From positions 165,304,236-165,368,235 of the forward strand of contig NC_080539.1 in NCBI RefSeq assembly GCF_028640845.1: a stretch of 64,000 nt of DNA, given 5' to 3'. Positions 10,051 to 20,608 of the stretch are shown here, one piece after another. A program made the position numbers and the translations under genes. The DNA comes from Ahaetulla prasina. Lineage: Eukaryota; Chordata; Lepidosauria; Squamata; Colubridae. The notes beneath the pieces are model-generated. The model was not told the DNA's origin. It ran no database searches and saw only the letters and a program-made list of their open reading frames with translations. Within the stretch, counting starts at the first letter, position 1. Every line of letters starts with the position of its first letter.

Positions 10051-10175
10051 CCCCGAAAATAAGACCCTGTCTTATTTTTTTTTTTGAACCCTGAAATAAG
10101 TGCTTGGCCTTTTTGCCATGCGCTCAAAAGCCCGATTGGGCTTATTACCTGGGGATGTCTTATTTTGGGGGAAAC
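10051..10175. mobile_element. Short terminal-inverted-repeat element
   Basis: The left CCCCGAAAATAAGACCCTGT and right GATGTCTTATTTTGGGGGAA ends are inverse (CCCC-AAAATAAGAC). It is 125 bp long with no coding. It resembles the short 'ataagac' DNA elements common in amniotes. The target duplication is not clear. Confidence 0.6.
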
Positions 10176-10180
10176 AGGGT

Positions 10181-11500
10181 ACCAATCTGAAGGAGAAGAG
10201 CAAGCTGAGCTGGAAGGTGGGGTTAAATATGTCATCAGTTTGGAATCATTGCATTGCCAGAAGAGACCTAGCATACAACAGTCATCAACGGGGCACCATT
10301 GAAAAGAAGGGAGTTGCTAAGTTTTGCTGAGCACCTGAATAAGTGTCTTTCAACTGTGCCTTGAACCTTGTCAGAACCGTTGTCAGGGCTGTGCAGGGTA
10401 TAGCTTTATTCTTTGGTTTATCCTTTAGCTTGGGCCCGAGTTCCTTCTCTACCGGCTGTTCCTTCTTGCCCAGCATGAACATGTGTGCCACTATAGGCAA
10501 ATTACCATCAAGGAAAGTGTTGCAATCAAGCTTCTCTGCTGGGATTTAAGAACAGAGATGAGCAGGGCAAGCTCCCAGCACACAATTCAGGAGGATTTCA
10601 CTTTCCTTCTCTCTTAAGCCAGAGAAACCACCTTCCTTAATTATAACATAGTAGTAAGGAGATGCTTGTGATTAGGATCTAATTAATGAACTGCATATAT
10701 AGCAATTTACCCAGGAGGCAGCCCAGTGAAGCAAAGGCATTGTATTTTTAAAAATTATTATTATTATTTAGAGAATGCCCTCCCCCATTGTGTTGTGTAT
10801 CTGGCTGCCGTATGCTGTGAACAACCTTTTACTTCATCTGTGTAGCCAGATGGCTGGCTTGCGGGGCCCATGTGGGAGTATTGTAGACAAAAATCAAGCA
10901 TCTTGGCTGCATCCATGTTATTTCTAGGGAGCAGAAGGAGAGAGAGACAACACTCCTCCCCCTCCCCTTTTTACTACTACTCTGACATTGGCCCCAATCT
11001 AGCAGAGGAGATGGTTGACTCCTATAGTGGAAAAAGTGATGGTGAATAGGATTTCCCGTAAGGGAAATGCACGATTCTACCTTCATCCCAATACTTAGCG
11101 CTGCTTCTCCAGCCTCATGGAAGCTGCAGAATGAACACGCCCCGCCCCCCACAAAGACTGGACTATAAACAAGTTCTAATTAATATAAATCCTTAGAAAA
11201 ACATGTCCCATTTTTTTCAAGGTGGCATTTTGTGTACTTGGGGACAGGTGAAGGCAAATGGCACAGTCAGATCTCCTGCTCTACCACAGCCCGGAGTATG
11301 TTAGTGTCTATGGAATTTGTAGTCCAAAAGAGTTACTGGTACTTTATTTCTTTTAAAGGTGCCTGTTAGATACTCCTAGATGGACATGTGCCTCTTGCAG
11401 TGATATAAACCATCAGAGTCTTTGGTCCAATTCTTTTGGCTTGGACTAGCATGGAATAGCATTCCAGAAAACATGCAATTAGCAGGGAGCATAAGCTGTA
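10181..11500. other. Intronic sequence with no recognised feature
   Basis: No exon, RNA or repeat is recognised apart from a short ATT run near 10750. The open frames (about 60-107 codons) have no conserved domain. Confidence 0.55.
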
Positions 11501-11551
11501 AATCAGGCTTTCTCAACCTTCAGGAACTTTAAGATGTGGGGACTTCAGTTC

Positions 11552-12226
11552 TACAGAGGAATTATTGAGTCTGTCATTTGCACCTCTATAACTGTCTGGT
11601 TTGGTTCTGCAACCCAACAAAACAGACACAGACTTCAGAGGATAATTAGAACTGCAGAAAAAATAATTGCTACCAACCTGCCTTCCATTGAGGACCTGTA
11701 TACTGCACGAATCAAGAAGAGGGCCGTGAAAATATTTGCAGATCCCTCACATCCTGGACATAAACTGTTTCAACTCCTACCCTCAAAAAACCGCTATAGA
11801 GCACTGCACACCAGAACAACTAGACACAAGAACAGTTTTTTCCCTGAACGCCATCACTCTGCTAAACAAATAATTCCCTCAACACTGTCAAACTATTTAC
11901 TGAATCTGCACTACTATTAATCTTCTCATCGTTCCCATCACCCATCTCCTTCCACTTATGACTGTATGGCTGTAACTTTGTTGCTGGTAACCCTTATGAT
12001 TTATATTGATATATTGACCATCATTTGTATTGTAAATGTTGTATCTTGATGAAGGTATCTTTTCTTTTATGTACACTGAGAGCATATGCACCAAGACAAA
12101 TTCCTTGTGTGTCCAATCACACTTGGCCAATAAAAAATTCTATTCTATTCTATTCTATTCTATTCTATTCTATTCTATTCTATTCTATTCTATTCTATTC
12201 TATTCTATTCTATTCTATTCTATTCT
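11552..12226 (+). mobile_element. Snake L3/CR1-type LINE 3' end with (TATTC)n tail
   Basis: The frame 11534-11920 encodes the C-terminus of a reverse transcriptase: 'GIIESVICTSITVWFGSATQ', then LQRIIRTAEKIIATNLPSIE, then 'DPSHPGHKLFQLLPSKNRYRALHTR'-type sequence. The 3' UTR ends CCTTGTGTGTCCAATCACAC, TTGGCCAATAAA, and then TATTC repeats (about 12137-12226). Snake L3/CR1 LINEs are reported to seed such pentamer microsatellites. It is inserted inside a 'caaccttggcaactttaag' repeat whose halves are at 11505-11551 and 12227-12250. Relatives: 34496-37765, 13049-13500 (-), 56378-56430 (-). Confidence 0.85.
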
Positions 12227-12513
12227 TCAACACCCAGAATTCCCCAGCCAGCAAGTACTGCTGTAAACGATAGAAATGTGAAGAAAATCCAGCAGAGAAA
12301 ATATACCAGGAAATGTTCTTCCTTTTCTGCTAGTTGGGACTATCTGGAGAAATTTGTTTGGCTAGAGAAACAGTCATTGTGCATTTTTTATTTATTTAAA
12401 TAATTTATATGGGCACCCATCTCATATCAGTGACTTTTGCTGATCAGTTCAATCAGACTTTTTGTTTGAAATGGTATTGGGTTTTCTGCCCTGAGTAGAG
12501 GGTTGAACTGGAA

Positions 12514-12649
12514 CAAGGGTCTCCAACCTTGGCAACTTTAAGCCTGGAGGACTTCAACTCCCAGAATTCTTCAGCCAGCAAAGCAAAGCTGAGGAATTCT
12601 GGGAGTTGAAGTCCTCCAGGCTTAAAGTTGCCAAGGTTGGAGATCCCTG
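12514..12649. repeat. Palindromic short element, 60-bp arms
   Basis: A 136-bp hairpin: the left arm starts CAAGGGTCTCCAACCTTGGC and ends CCCAGAATTCTTCAGC; the right arm is its inverse, with about three differences. The loop is about 14 bases. It is inserted in a CR1 3' end (12460-12513 and 12650-12670). Single-arm relatives are at 7287-7360, 11505-11551 and 29755-29825. Confidence 0.85.
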
Positions 12650-12789
12650 GACTAGAAGACCTTCCAACTCTGTTATTCTTTTCTATTCTAACTGAAATCC
12701 TCACATCTCAACAGTTTTCTGAATCTTTAGGAAAGGATGCCAGGGAGGTGGTCCCAACTTCCCGTAGAGGAATTTTATCAGAGTGGGTT

Positions 12790-13045
12790 TTAGCAGGTTC
12801 TGACCAATTCTGGTAGCGGAAATCTTGAGTAGTTCAGAGAACCGGTAGTAAAAATTCTGACTGGCCCTGTCCCCATCTATTCTCTGCCTCCCAAATCCCA
12901 GTTGATCAGGAGGAAATGAGGATTTTGGAGTAACCTTCCCCTGGATTGGGGAGGGAATGGAGATTTTACAGTATCCTTTCCCTGCCACGCCCACCAAGCC
13001 ACACCCACAGAACCGTTAGTAAAAAATTTTGAAACCAACCACTGA
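12790..13045 (-). repeat. Dispersed 'accggt' repeat (antisense copy)
   Basis: The antisense copy runs from AGCAGGTTCTGACCAATTCT through CCCCTGGATTGGGGAGGGAA to CACCCACAGAACC. Ends and body match 6009-6322. Confidence 0.7.
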
Positions 13046-13048
13046 ATC

Positions 13049-13500
13049 TTATAGAATTCTTAATTGGCCAAATGTGATTGGACACACAAGGAATTTGCCT
13101 CTGGTGCATAAGCTTTCAATGTACATACAACAACAAAATGACAGGTCATATATCATAGAATAGACGATAGTTACAATCGTTAATCATAAGATGCTGCAAC
13201 AGGTGATAAATCATAGATACCAATAGGAGAAGGTAGTAGGAAAAATGAGAAGATGAGAAGGATAATATCAATACAGCCCTACCACGTGGATAAACATTTA
13301 GGCCTAAAACAGTGCAGTGTGAATTAGGTGTTTAGCAGACCCATGTCATGGGGGTAGAAAACTATCTTTGCGTCTAATTCTTTTGGCATGCAATGCCCTG
13401 TAGCGGCATCCAGAGGGAAGAAATTGAAACAGTTTATTCATAATGTCTCTGTGGATAGGATTGGATGCTGAGCTATAAAGCATCTCTCGTCAGCTGGTCT
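13049..13500 (-). mobile_element. Snake L3/CR1-type LINE, diverged antisense copy
   Basis: Begins with the reversed tail TTAATTGGCCAAATGTGATT and GGACACACAAGGAATTTG, the complement of the 3' UTR at 12100-12135. It continues through a decayed 3' coding part (to CGTCAGCTGGTC). No intact frame and no pentamer run are present. Confidence 0.7.
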
Positions 13501-13992
13501 TTAGATAGATATAATTGCTTTTCATCTTTCCTTACACTATTGCTGATTATTGGCAGTGAATGGCTTCAGGCACTCTTGTTTCCTATAGCTTCTGAAAACT
13601 GACATAGCGGCTTTTAGTCTTTTAATTGTACATACATAAACACATGTATGTACACAGAGAGAGAGAGGGACTCCCGCTTCCTTTTATGCTTTTGTTGTTG
13701 TTGTTATTCAATAAATCTGGCTGATTTCCTGCTTCCCATTTCCCCCCCCCCCCAAAAAAGAATCTCATTTGTCTTGTCAGTTTCTTCCCCAGTTTTTTCC
13801 CCCTAATGAGTGCGTTAGGCTGACTAGTAACATTTTCATAAATTGGTACTTTTATGATCGGCTGAGTCTCCCAGAGCAGCCTTTGTATGAATGGGAGAGG
13901 CAGGAATTGTTTTGCCAAATTGCGGCAAGAAGAGACCTCGGGTGGTGAAGTGCAGATAGTCCTGGAAAAAAACAATGAAGTTATTATGAGCA
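13501..13992. other. Intronic sequence with no recognised feature
   Basis: Unique-looking intron with short GA and GTT runs. No exon or repeat family is recognised. Confidence 0.55.
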
Positions 13993-14389
13993 CGGGTAGT
14001 CCTCGACTTACGACCACAATTGAGCCCAACATTTCTGTTGCTAAGCGAGGCATTTGTTAAATGAACTTTGCCCCATTTTACGGCCTTTCTTGCCAGTTTT
14101 GCTAAGCCAATCGCTGCAGCTGTTAAGTTAGTAACAACGGTTGTTAATTGACTCTGGCTTGCCCGTTGACTTGGCTTGTCACAAGATTGCAAAAGGTGAC
14201 CCTATGACCCCGAGACACTGGAACCGTCATAAATATGAACCGGTTGCCAAGTGTCTGAATTTTGATCATGTGATCACGGGGATGCTGCATTGGTCGTAAG
14301 TGTGACGAATGGTCCTAAGTCTCTCTTTTCAGTGCCATTGTAACTTCGAATGGTCACTAAAAGAACCGCAGTGAGTGGAGGACTACCTG
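13993..14389. mobile_element. Mariner-like element of the 'tagtcctcgacttac' family
   Basis: Starts GGGTAGTCCTCGACTTACGA and ends GAGTGGAGGACTACCTGT, the inverse. It is non-coding, with CCATTTTACGGCCTTTC and GTCATAAATATGAACC blocks shared with 15601-16260, 23150-23492, 45364-46263 and others. The 15601 and 45364 copies show a TA target duplication, which places the family with mariner-type elements. Confidence 0.75.
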
Positions 14390-14699
14390 TGGTTGAGATG
14401 TCAGATTAGGAGCGGAAAGCCTCTGCCCATGGAAGCCCAGTGGATGACTTAGAGCCAGTTGCTCTCTTCCAGCCTGCATCATAAGGTTGTGGTTGGGAGA
14501 AGGGGGAGGACAGTGGGAGGAGGGAATGCTCTGTTCACTGCCTACACCCCTTTGGGTGAAAGACAGAATCGGAATCTAATCATTAAACACGTTAACGAAA
14601 TCTACACGTGCTTTCCGGCATGATTCGGCAAGCGTTCTTTCCGTGTTGAAACCCACAAAAACAGGAAGAGTTTGGTATCTTTGGAGGTTCTCAGTCATC
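14390..14699. other. Intronic sequence, nothing recognised
   Basis: Unique SIL1 intron sequence with no repeat or exon seen. Confidence 0.5.
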
Positions 14700-14935
14700 C
14701 AGGTTGTGGTTGTCCCAAAGGTGCTTTTTCAAGAGGCAACTGGACTTTCTGGTTTTTTTCTTTGAAGGCGTTTTGCTTCTCATCCAAGAAACTTCTTCAA
14801 CTCTGACTGGATAGTGGGGAATGGAAGGATTATTCTATCCTGTCAGAGCTGAAGAAGCTTCTTGGATGAGAAGCAAAACGTCTTCCAAGGAAAACCAGAA
14901 TGTCCAGTTGCCTCTCGAAAGTGCACCTTCGGAAC
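14700..14935. repeat. Inverted repeat with hammerhead-like motifs (second locus)
   Basis: The left arm (CCCAAAGGTGCTTTTTCAAG, GGCAACTGGACTTTCTGG, TTGCTTCTCATCCAAGAAAC) and right arm (GAAGCTTCTTGGATGAGAAG, AACCAGAATGTCCAGTTGCC, CGAAAGTGCACC) are inverse, about 95 bp each, with a short centre near 14810-14840. Same family as 28803-29345. It lies 120 bp before the last SIL1 exon. Confidence 0.8.
14849..14882 (+). ncRNA. Degenerate hammerhead-like motif
   Basis: CTGAAGA, A, GCTTCT, loop TGGATG, AGAAGC, then AAAAC and GTC. Stem II is perfect, but the GAAA core reads AAAA, so this copy should be inactive. An outward mirror copy on the - strand (about 14767-14801) is further decayed. Confidence 0.4.
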
Positions 14936-15058
14936 AGCTTGGTGTACTGACCACAGAGGCCGATAGAATTGATTTCAGACTTCACATCAGTAAGTATATT
15001 TCAGGGGAAAGCAACTGTCTGTCAGCTTAAATAATCATTGGAGGACTCTCTGTTGCAG

Positions 15059-15409
15059 CAATTGCTCAAGAACCGTGACGACGAGGAGGAAGCTCATGAG
15101 AAAACTCAGCAATACAGTCAGGTGAACCTGATGCCCGCCATTGTGGAACAAGGCTGGTGCACAATCATTTCGAACCTCCTGAGGACGCCGGAGCACGACA
15201 GCCGGGAGAAGGTGCTCAAGACGGTGCATGTCCTGCTCGCCTTCTGTAAGGACGCTTACGCCGAGGATCCCGTGCTCAACCACGTCCTCAGCCTCCTGCG
15301 CCGGGAATACGAAGAGCTGGCCGAGGAAGAGCGAAAGGAAGGGGACGAAGATGGCTACTTTAAGGAACTCCTGCACTCTATAAATAGCATCGCCCAACAA
15401 TTAAAGTAA
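15059..15409 (+). CDS. SIL1: SIL1, last coding exon
   Basis: The last coding exon follows the acceptor TCTCTGTTGCAG (AG at 15057-15058), phase 0, and reads 116 codons to a TAA at 15407. It encodes the C-terminal armadillo and helical tail of the BiP exchange factor: LMPAIVEQGWC, LLRTPEHDSREKVLKTVHVL and EDGYFKELLHSINSIAQQLK. The family motifs 'EQGWC', 'PEHDAREKVLQTL'-like and 'EDEGYFQELL'-like are all present. Length and register match the mammalian C-terminus. The final four residues are QQLK, where mammalian SIL1 ends KELR; the ER-retention-like ending is not conserved here. GC content is high compared with the surrounding introns, as expected for coding sequence. Confidence 0.97.
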   Translation, partial: QLLKNRDDEEEAHEKTQQYSQVNLMPAIVEQGWCTIISNLLRTPEHDSREKVLKTVHVLLAFCKDAYAEDPVLNHVLSLLRREYEELAEEERKEGDEDGYFKELLHSINSIAQQLK

Positions 15410-15470
15410 AGGGGACAGTAGCCTCAGCGTGTCCAAAGAACCTTTGTGGGGCTTGGGAAGGGTGGTGATG

Positions 15471-15476
15471 AATAAA
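15471..15476 (+). promoter_or_regulatory. SIL1: SIL1 poly(A) signal
   Basis: AATAAA lies 62 bp after the stop codon, followed within 20 bases by a GT-rich stretch (GTTTTTGGTTTTGTGTCC), the usual downstream element. It implies a very short 3' UTR of about 85 bases. Confidence 0.85.
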
Positions 15477-15600
15477 TCTATTCTAATACGTTTTTGGTTT
15501 TGTGTCCTGCTCTCAGTATGGCAAGCCCATACGCTGGGTAATAGAAGAATGGTTGCCTTTTGTCAGCATTTTTCTGTGCATTCGATCCCGATCATAGATA

Positions 15601-16260
15601 CAGGTAGTCCTCGAGTTACGGCCACAATTGAGCCCAAAATTTATGTCGCTAAGTGAAATGTTTGTTTGGGCCTCTGGTGGCTCAACAGACTAAAGCAGTC
15701 TGTTATTAACAGCAGCTGCTTGCAATTACTGCAATTTCAAGTCCCACCAGGCCCAAGGTTGACTCAGCCTTCCATCCTTTATAAGGTAGGTAAAATGAGG
15801 ACCCAGATTTTTGGGGGCAATAAAAGTTGACTTTGTATATAATATACAAATGGATGAAGACTATTGCTTAACACAGTGTAAGCCGCCCTGAGTCTTCGGA
15901 GAAGGGCGGGATATAAATGCAAATTAAAAAAAAAAGTGGAATTTGCTCCATTTTACCACCTTTCTTGCCACAGTTGTTAAGTGAATCACTGCATTTTTTA
16001 AGTTAACACGGTTGTTAAGTGAATCTTGATTCCCCGTTGACTTTGGTTGTCGGAAAGTCGCAAAAGCTGATCACATGACCCCGGGGTTCTGCAACCGTCA
16101 TAAATGTGAACCAGTTGCCCAGCATCTGAATTTTGATCATGTAGCCGTGTGGATGCTGCAATGATCATAAGTGTGAAAAATGGTCATAAGTCACTTTTTT
16201 CAGTGCCGTTTTAACTTTGAACAGTCACTAAATGAACTATTGTAAATGGAGGGCTACCTG
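15601..16260. mobile_element. Mariner-like 'tagtcctcgacttac' element with SINE insertion
   Basis: Starts CAGGTAGTCCTCGAGTTACG and ends TAAATGGAGGGCTACCTG, inverse, with TA on both sides (15599-15600, 16261-16262). A tRNA-derived SINE (15668-15934) is inserted near the left end. It sits 110 bp after the SIL1 poly(A) site. Non-coding. Confidence 0.85.
15668..15934 (+). mobile_element. tRNA-derived SINE with L2-like 3' tail
   Basis: The head has an A-box-like region (GGCTCAACAGACTAAAGC) and a diverged B-box (TTTCAAGTCCCACC). The body runs through CAGCCTTCCATCCTTTATAA. The tail is the stem-loop CCGCCCTGAGTCTTCGGAGA with AGGGCGGGATATAAATGC, and ends in poly(A). The tail matches the L2-like LINE tail in this window. 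Confidence 0.85.
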
Positions 16261-16262
16261 TA

Positions 16263-16803
16263 ATTGCAACGTGAATGTTCAACAATTTCCGCCACCACTG
16301 TGTTAACACAAAAGAAGCCTTTTTGGAAATGCCATAGCATTAAAGGAACTCATTGTCGTGTCTCCGGTCTATCTGAGAAGAGAACGTTTTTTGCTCAAGG
16401 TCATTCATTGCTTGCTTGCTTGCTTTGAAAAGGCAATTTCCCTGGAAGAAGAGTTTTTACCATATCTCATATGTGTCAGAAATCAAAAGCAGGATCCATT
16501 ATAGCGGTGGCACTTTCCTCTACATTTTTGCAGCTCTTCCTTCCTTGCTGGGTTGTGTTGATATAATTATTGCTATTGTGTAGGAATTTGTTAATCGGAT
16601 AGAAATGTTGCTTTTTTGACCTGCTAACTCAGAAAAAAGGAACTGAGTGGTAGCATGTTAGGAAAGATTCTGTGCCAGAAAGTGATGTAGATTTAATATT
16701 TTTTCGGTGTAAGAAATCAACATCAGTAGGTGAGCTTCACAGAAAGATGGCCTGGCCATTACCGAATTGTCCCAGAAGCAAAGCTTGTAAGACAAAGGTT
16801 AGT
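16263..16803. other. Intergenic sequence, nothing recognised
   Basis: Unique sequence just past SIL1. There is a short GCTTGCTT run near 16410. No gene signature. Confidence 0.55.
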
Positions 16804-16805
16804 TA

Positions 16806-17201
16806 CCGTATTTTTCGGACTATAAGACACACCTACCTTTTTTGGTGAGGAAAACAAGAAAAAAATCTGCCTCTGCTTCCTAGCTATTTTGCCTCGTTGC
16901 AGCAAACAGCCTGCTTTACTCGCACAGCAATAGGCAATGGCAATCCCTGCAGCCTGAAACAGCTGAGAGTCAGGAGGCGGATCCAAGGGACAATCAACTT
17001 GTGCTAATCAGGCTGTGCTGAAGCTGAAATGGGCTGTTCCTTCTTACGGCTTGCTGCAAGAAGGTAAATTGCTGGGAGGCAGAGGCCAAGGGGTGGGGGC
17101 CAGTAGGTGGGAGGGGCTACATTTGGTGTATAAGACGCACCCAAATTTTCACCCCCTTTTAGGGGGAGGAAAAGGTCTGTCTTGTACTCTGAAAAATACG
17201 A
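16806..17201. mobile_element. Terminal-inverted-repeat element of the 'ccgtatttttcgg' type
   Basis: The left end is CCGTATTTTTCGGACTATAA. The right end, reversed, is TCGTATTTTTCAGAGTACAA. TA flanks both sides (16804-16805, 17202-17203). It is 396 bp, non-coding. The ends resemble those of the 2.8-kb element at 55705-58543 (CCGTAT...TATAAG). Confidence 0.8.
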
Positions 17202-17824
17202 TAGTTCCCTTCTGCTATGTTTTCTCAGTTCATATGCTGCATAGGTAATCTTCGAGTTACAACTGCAGTTAAGCCCCACAATTCCAGTCTTAAGTCATGA
17301 TGTAAAGTGGGTTACCGTGTGAGGCAGATCCAATGTTAGGATTGTCAAGGTTCCAAGTAACACCCCCAACGAAAGAAGACTCCGAGGCTAGAAGTTTCTC
17401 AAAGTTCCATTTCATTAGAGATGTCATATTGGCATATCTGGGAAAACCCGAATCTGAAAGTTTCTAGGTTTTTCCCACCCAAAGGGAAATCCAGGTCCCT
17501 TCCCCTGCACCCACATGTCCATCACATGGTCCAATCAATGCACCGTCCCAACTGGAGATGCCTCCCAGCACACCCCTCCAGGTGCAGGGCAAGATGTCCT
17601 TGACTTTCTGAGAAAGGAATGTTATTATGACTATATATCACCCATGCTCCATACAATTCCCCCCTCCCAGTTTCCCACAGCAGTAAATGTGGCAGGCCTG
17701 AAGGCCCAATGCAAAAGATGACTTCCAAGACCTTGTTTGGGGCAGTCAATAAGTGAATGTGGCAGCTGTAAAGCAATCAGCTGTCGATGTTTAGACTGGA
17801 TTTAGCATATCTATCCATCTGTTG

Positions 17825-17997
17825 CAGTGGTGGGTTTCACTTACCTTTGCTACCGGTTCGCTCATGGCCATGCACTCACTTTGCGTGCGCACGCACCACT
17901 TCTGCACATGCGCAGAGCGTATTTGATGGCATCCAGACAGGTGGGCGGAGCCTCCTGCCGCTGCTAACCAGGTAGCAGTGGTAGCAAGCCACCACTG
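17825..17997. mobile_element. Non-autonomous hAT-like element ('cagtggtggg' type)
   Basis: CAGTGGTGGGTTTCACTTAC at the left and GCAAGCCACCACTG at the right are inverse. Flanks ATCTGTTG (17817-17824) and ATCTATTG (17998-18005) are a 7/8 8-bp duplication. The host is a repeated sequence also found at 20609-20700 and 22158-22250. Confidence 0.8.
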
Positions 17998-18387
17998 ATC
18001 TATTGAGCCCTTCCCTAGGAACTAAGGGAACAACCATAAAGTTGTTAAGTAAACACATGGTCTGCTGTAGCAGGAGTCCCCAACCCCCGAGCCATGGAGC
18101 AGCACTGGGCCGCAGCATGCCAGAAACCAGTGGCACAAACCGCACAAGCAAACAAAGCCCCATCTGTGGGATGCAGGCAGCGTGCAAAACCACGCCCCCT
18201 CCAGTCCTCAGAAAAACCTCTCCCCGTGGAACCGGTCTCTGTTTCCCAAACGGTTGAGGGCCACAGCACTACAGGCACAGTTTTTTGCTGAAAACTAGAA
18301 TTAAATGCTGGTTGCTGGCGAAAATGTCATAAACCATGGTCACGTAACTACGGGATGCTGCAAATGGCCATAAATATAGGTAGTAGC

Positions 18388-18735
18388 CAGTAAAAAGGTA
18401 AAGGTTCCCCTCGAACCTACGTGCTAGTCGTTCCCGACTCTAGGGGGCGGTGCTCATCTCCATCTCAAAGCCGAAGAGCCAGCGCTGTCGGAAGACGTCT
18501 CCGTGGGTCATGTGGCCGGCATGACTCAATGCCAAAGGCGCACAGAACGCTGTTACCTTCCCTATTTTTCTACTTGCATTTTTTACGTGCTTTCGAACTG
18601 CTAGGTTGGCAGAAGCTGGGACAAGTAACGGGAGCTCGCCCTGTTATGCGGCACTAGGGATTCAAACGGCTGAACTGCCGACCTTTCGATCGACAAGCTC
18701 AGCCTCTTAGCCACTGAGCCACCGCTCCCTTGATA
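18388..18735 (-). mobile_element. tRNA-derived squamate SINE (Sauria-type likely)
   Basis: On the - strand it begins GGAGCGGTGGCTCAGTGGCT (tRNA-like A box), has GGCAGTTCAGCCGTTTGAAT followed by CCCTAG (B-box region), the conserved body (complement of CATGTGGCCGGCATGACTCA), and ends in a CTTTACC-type tail. Full-length, about 350 bp. The family name is inferred. Confidence 0.75.
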
Positions 18736-18872
18736 GCTAAATGCCCCAAACGTGTCCAAGGTGGAGGTGGGGGTGGATATCAGAACTTCAAAACCAGGTG
18801 GTAAGTCTCATTTTCTGGCCCCGTCGTAAATTTGAACAGTCTCTAAGCAACTGGTAAGTCAAAGAATACCCG

Positions 18873-20266
18873 TAAAAGGGAGATGTGATCCAGCTGTGTG
18901 GAGATGTCATCCAGCTAGCATTCTGCACAAACCCTGCTTGAAAACATTCCCTACGGCTTGGAGCTCTTCTTCAGCAACGAAACTGATGGCAGAAAGACGG
19001 AACACCTTGGGCAGAAATAGGTTCCATTTAAAACAACCGCTCGCCTTGTAGGAAGGTGTTTTTAATGGACACAACAGCAACCCACTGTGACTGCAATCTG
19101 GGCCCTAGAGGCAGAGTGGGCACCCAGTTTTGTGTATTGGTATTTCCTTTGCTCCACTACTGTCAGTATAAAGTCTGGCAAACATCTGCCTGAATGCAAA
19201 AGCGAATAACAATGGAAAGTCTGTCTTCCATTGGAGGTGAAAGGGACCAGCTCTTGGCTCCTTATTGATTTGATTCTTCTTGAAGGTGATAGCTCACGGG
19301 TCTTCTTTGCAAAAGCTGGAAATAACTTGTTACTTTTTGCAGATTCTACAGTTTTGGACTTTGCTATTAAGTCTCAGAAGCAATTAATGCACATTGATTT
19401 TTCTTCGGCTGGCATTTTGTTGTTTAAGTGGGGGTGGGCTGGGGGGTTGGAAACGAAGGGATCTTACAGGAAATGTTCCCTGGAGAACAGCATGTGATTA
19501 TTAGAAGCTGTAAAACATGAGATGCTCGGTGTACGTCAGAGTTTTGGCAGCACACACAGAGCCCTGCTTCACAGCAAAGGCTGCCTGGGCATGCCTAGTG
19601 TGTTAAGTAGATCTTTCGTAGCGGAGAACAAGGGGAGCAAAGAAACAACGGGGTTTATTTTGGAATGAGCCCTGCCTCAGGATATTAAACAAGCAAGACA
19701 GTGCTGTGCTTGGAATAGCTGTCTTGGGTTGGGTTTAAAGAGGGAGGAACGTGACACAAAGATTCTCTGCTTTGTTTGTTTGTTTTCTCCATGCCTCCCC
19801 CTTTCTGCCTCTTCCCTCCCTTTCTTTCTCTTCTTTTCATCCTCCCAACCAGCATTCAGTCCAACAGCTGAACTGGCTGCATGCAGAGAGCTTTGGAAAA
19901 CTAGCCATGCGCTGGAGGTGGTCTATCCATACCCAGTCTGAAGGTTCACACCACCGAGGAGTTGAAATTGTCTGCTTTTGTGATATCCTTGTTAACTCTC
20001 TGTAGACATTCTTCAGGATAGCCCCAAGAATTTCTGCTCTAGCAGTCTATATAAGAGAACTTGCTGTTGGGGAAATTCATTGAGATACACCTGAAAGACA
20101 TTAATTTGGGAAAGGCCAGCTCCAGACATTTCTGGTTCCATCTCCTTCATTCCTTGAACAACTTCTATGGTTCCTTATTTATAAATACTTCCTTCCCCTA
20201 TTTCAGAAATAGGGAAACCAGATGTTCCATTCACTCCAATATTATTACTCTGCTTCATTCACAGTC
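18873..20266. other. Intergenic sequence, nothing recognised
   Basis: Unique-looking sequence. Short frames (19231-19497, 19729-20005) have no domain, no splice context and no codon bias that I would trust. Confidence 0.5.
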
Positions 20267-20274
20267 CACCAGAT

Positions 20275-20600
20275 CAGTGGTGGGTTGCTACCGGTTCACC
20301 CCGGTTCGGGAGAGCAGGTAGCAGAAATCTTGATATGAGAGCGAACTAGTTCGCTCCTAATGTCAGCTGGGTCCTCCCACCCACCCCCGCATTATACCTA
20401 CCTTTATTCCTTTGTTTTTAGCTCAGCTGTAAGGCGTGGCAGAGTGGATTGCCATGCCTCAGCTGTTTTTTTACTCAATGCGCTTGTGCGAAACGCAAGT
20501 TTGGTGCATGTGCAAGCAAAGCGAGCATGCGTGTGGCGATCACGCACAAAGCGTGTGCGCGATGCGAACCGGTGGTAAAAGTGGTTAGAACCCACCACTG
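20275..20600. mobile_element. Non-autonomous hAT-like element ('cagtggtggg' type)
   Basis: CAGTGGTGGGTTGCTACCGG and AGAACCCACCACTG are inverse. Flanks CACCAGAT (20267-20274) and CTCCAGAT (20601-20608) match 7/8. The inside includes GCGCTTGTGCG- and TGCATGTGC-like alternating stretches and GCGAACCGGTGG. Confidence 0.75.
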
Positions 20601-20608
20601 CTCCAGAT

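Larger units (their letters stand above)
17242..18872. mobile_element. Mariner-like element opened by several insertions
   Basis: The left end TAGGTAATCTTCGAGTTACA and the right half (18290-18390 and 18790-18872, ending near GGTAAGTCAAAGAATACCCG) belong to the 'tagtcctcgacttac' family. Between them lie: unclassified sequence (17325-17816) with an LTR-like look on the - strand but no proven ends; a hAT-like element (17825-17997); another short hAT-like piece (18064-18290, beginning CAGGAGTCCCCAACCC); and a SINE (18388-18735). Confidence 0.55.

Noticed and set aside
17325..17816. Possible antisense LTR
   Set aside because: It has LTR-like sequence and a TATATA box but no TG...CA ends with a target duplication could be fixed.
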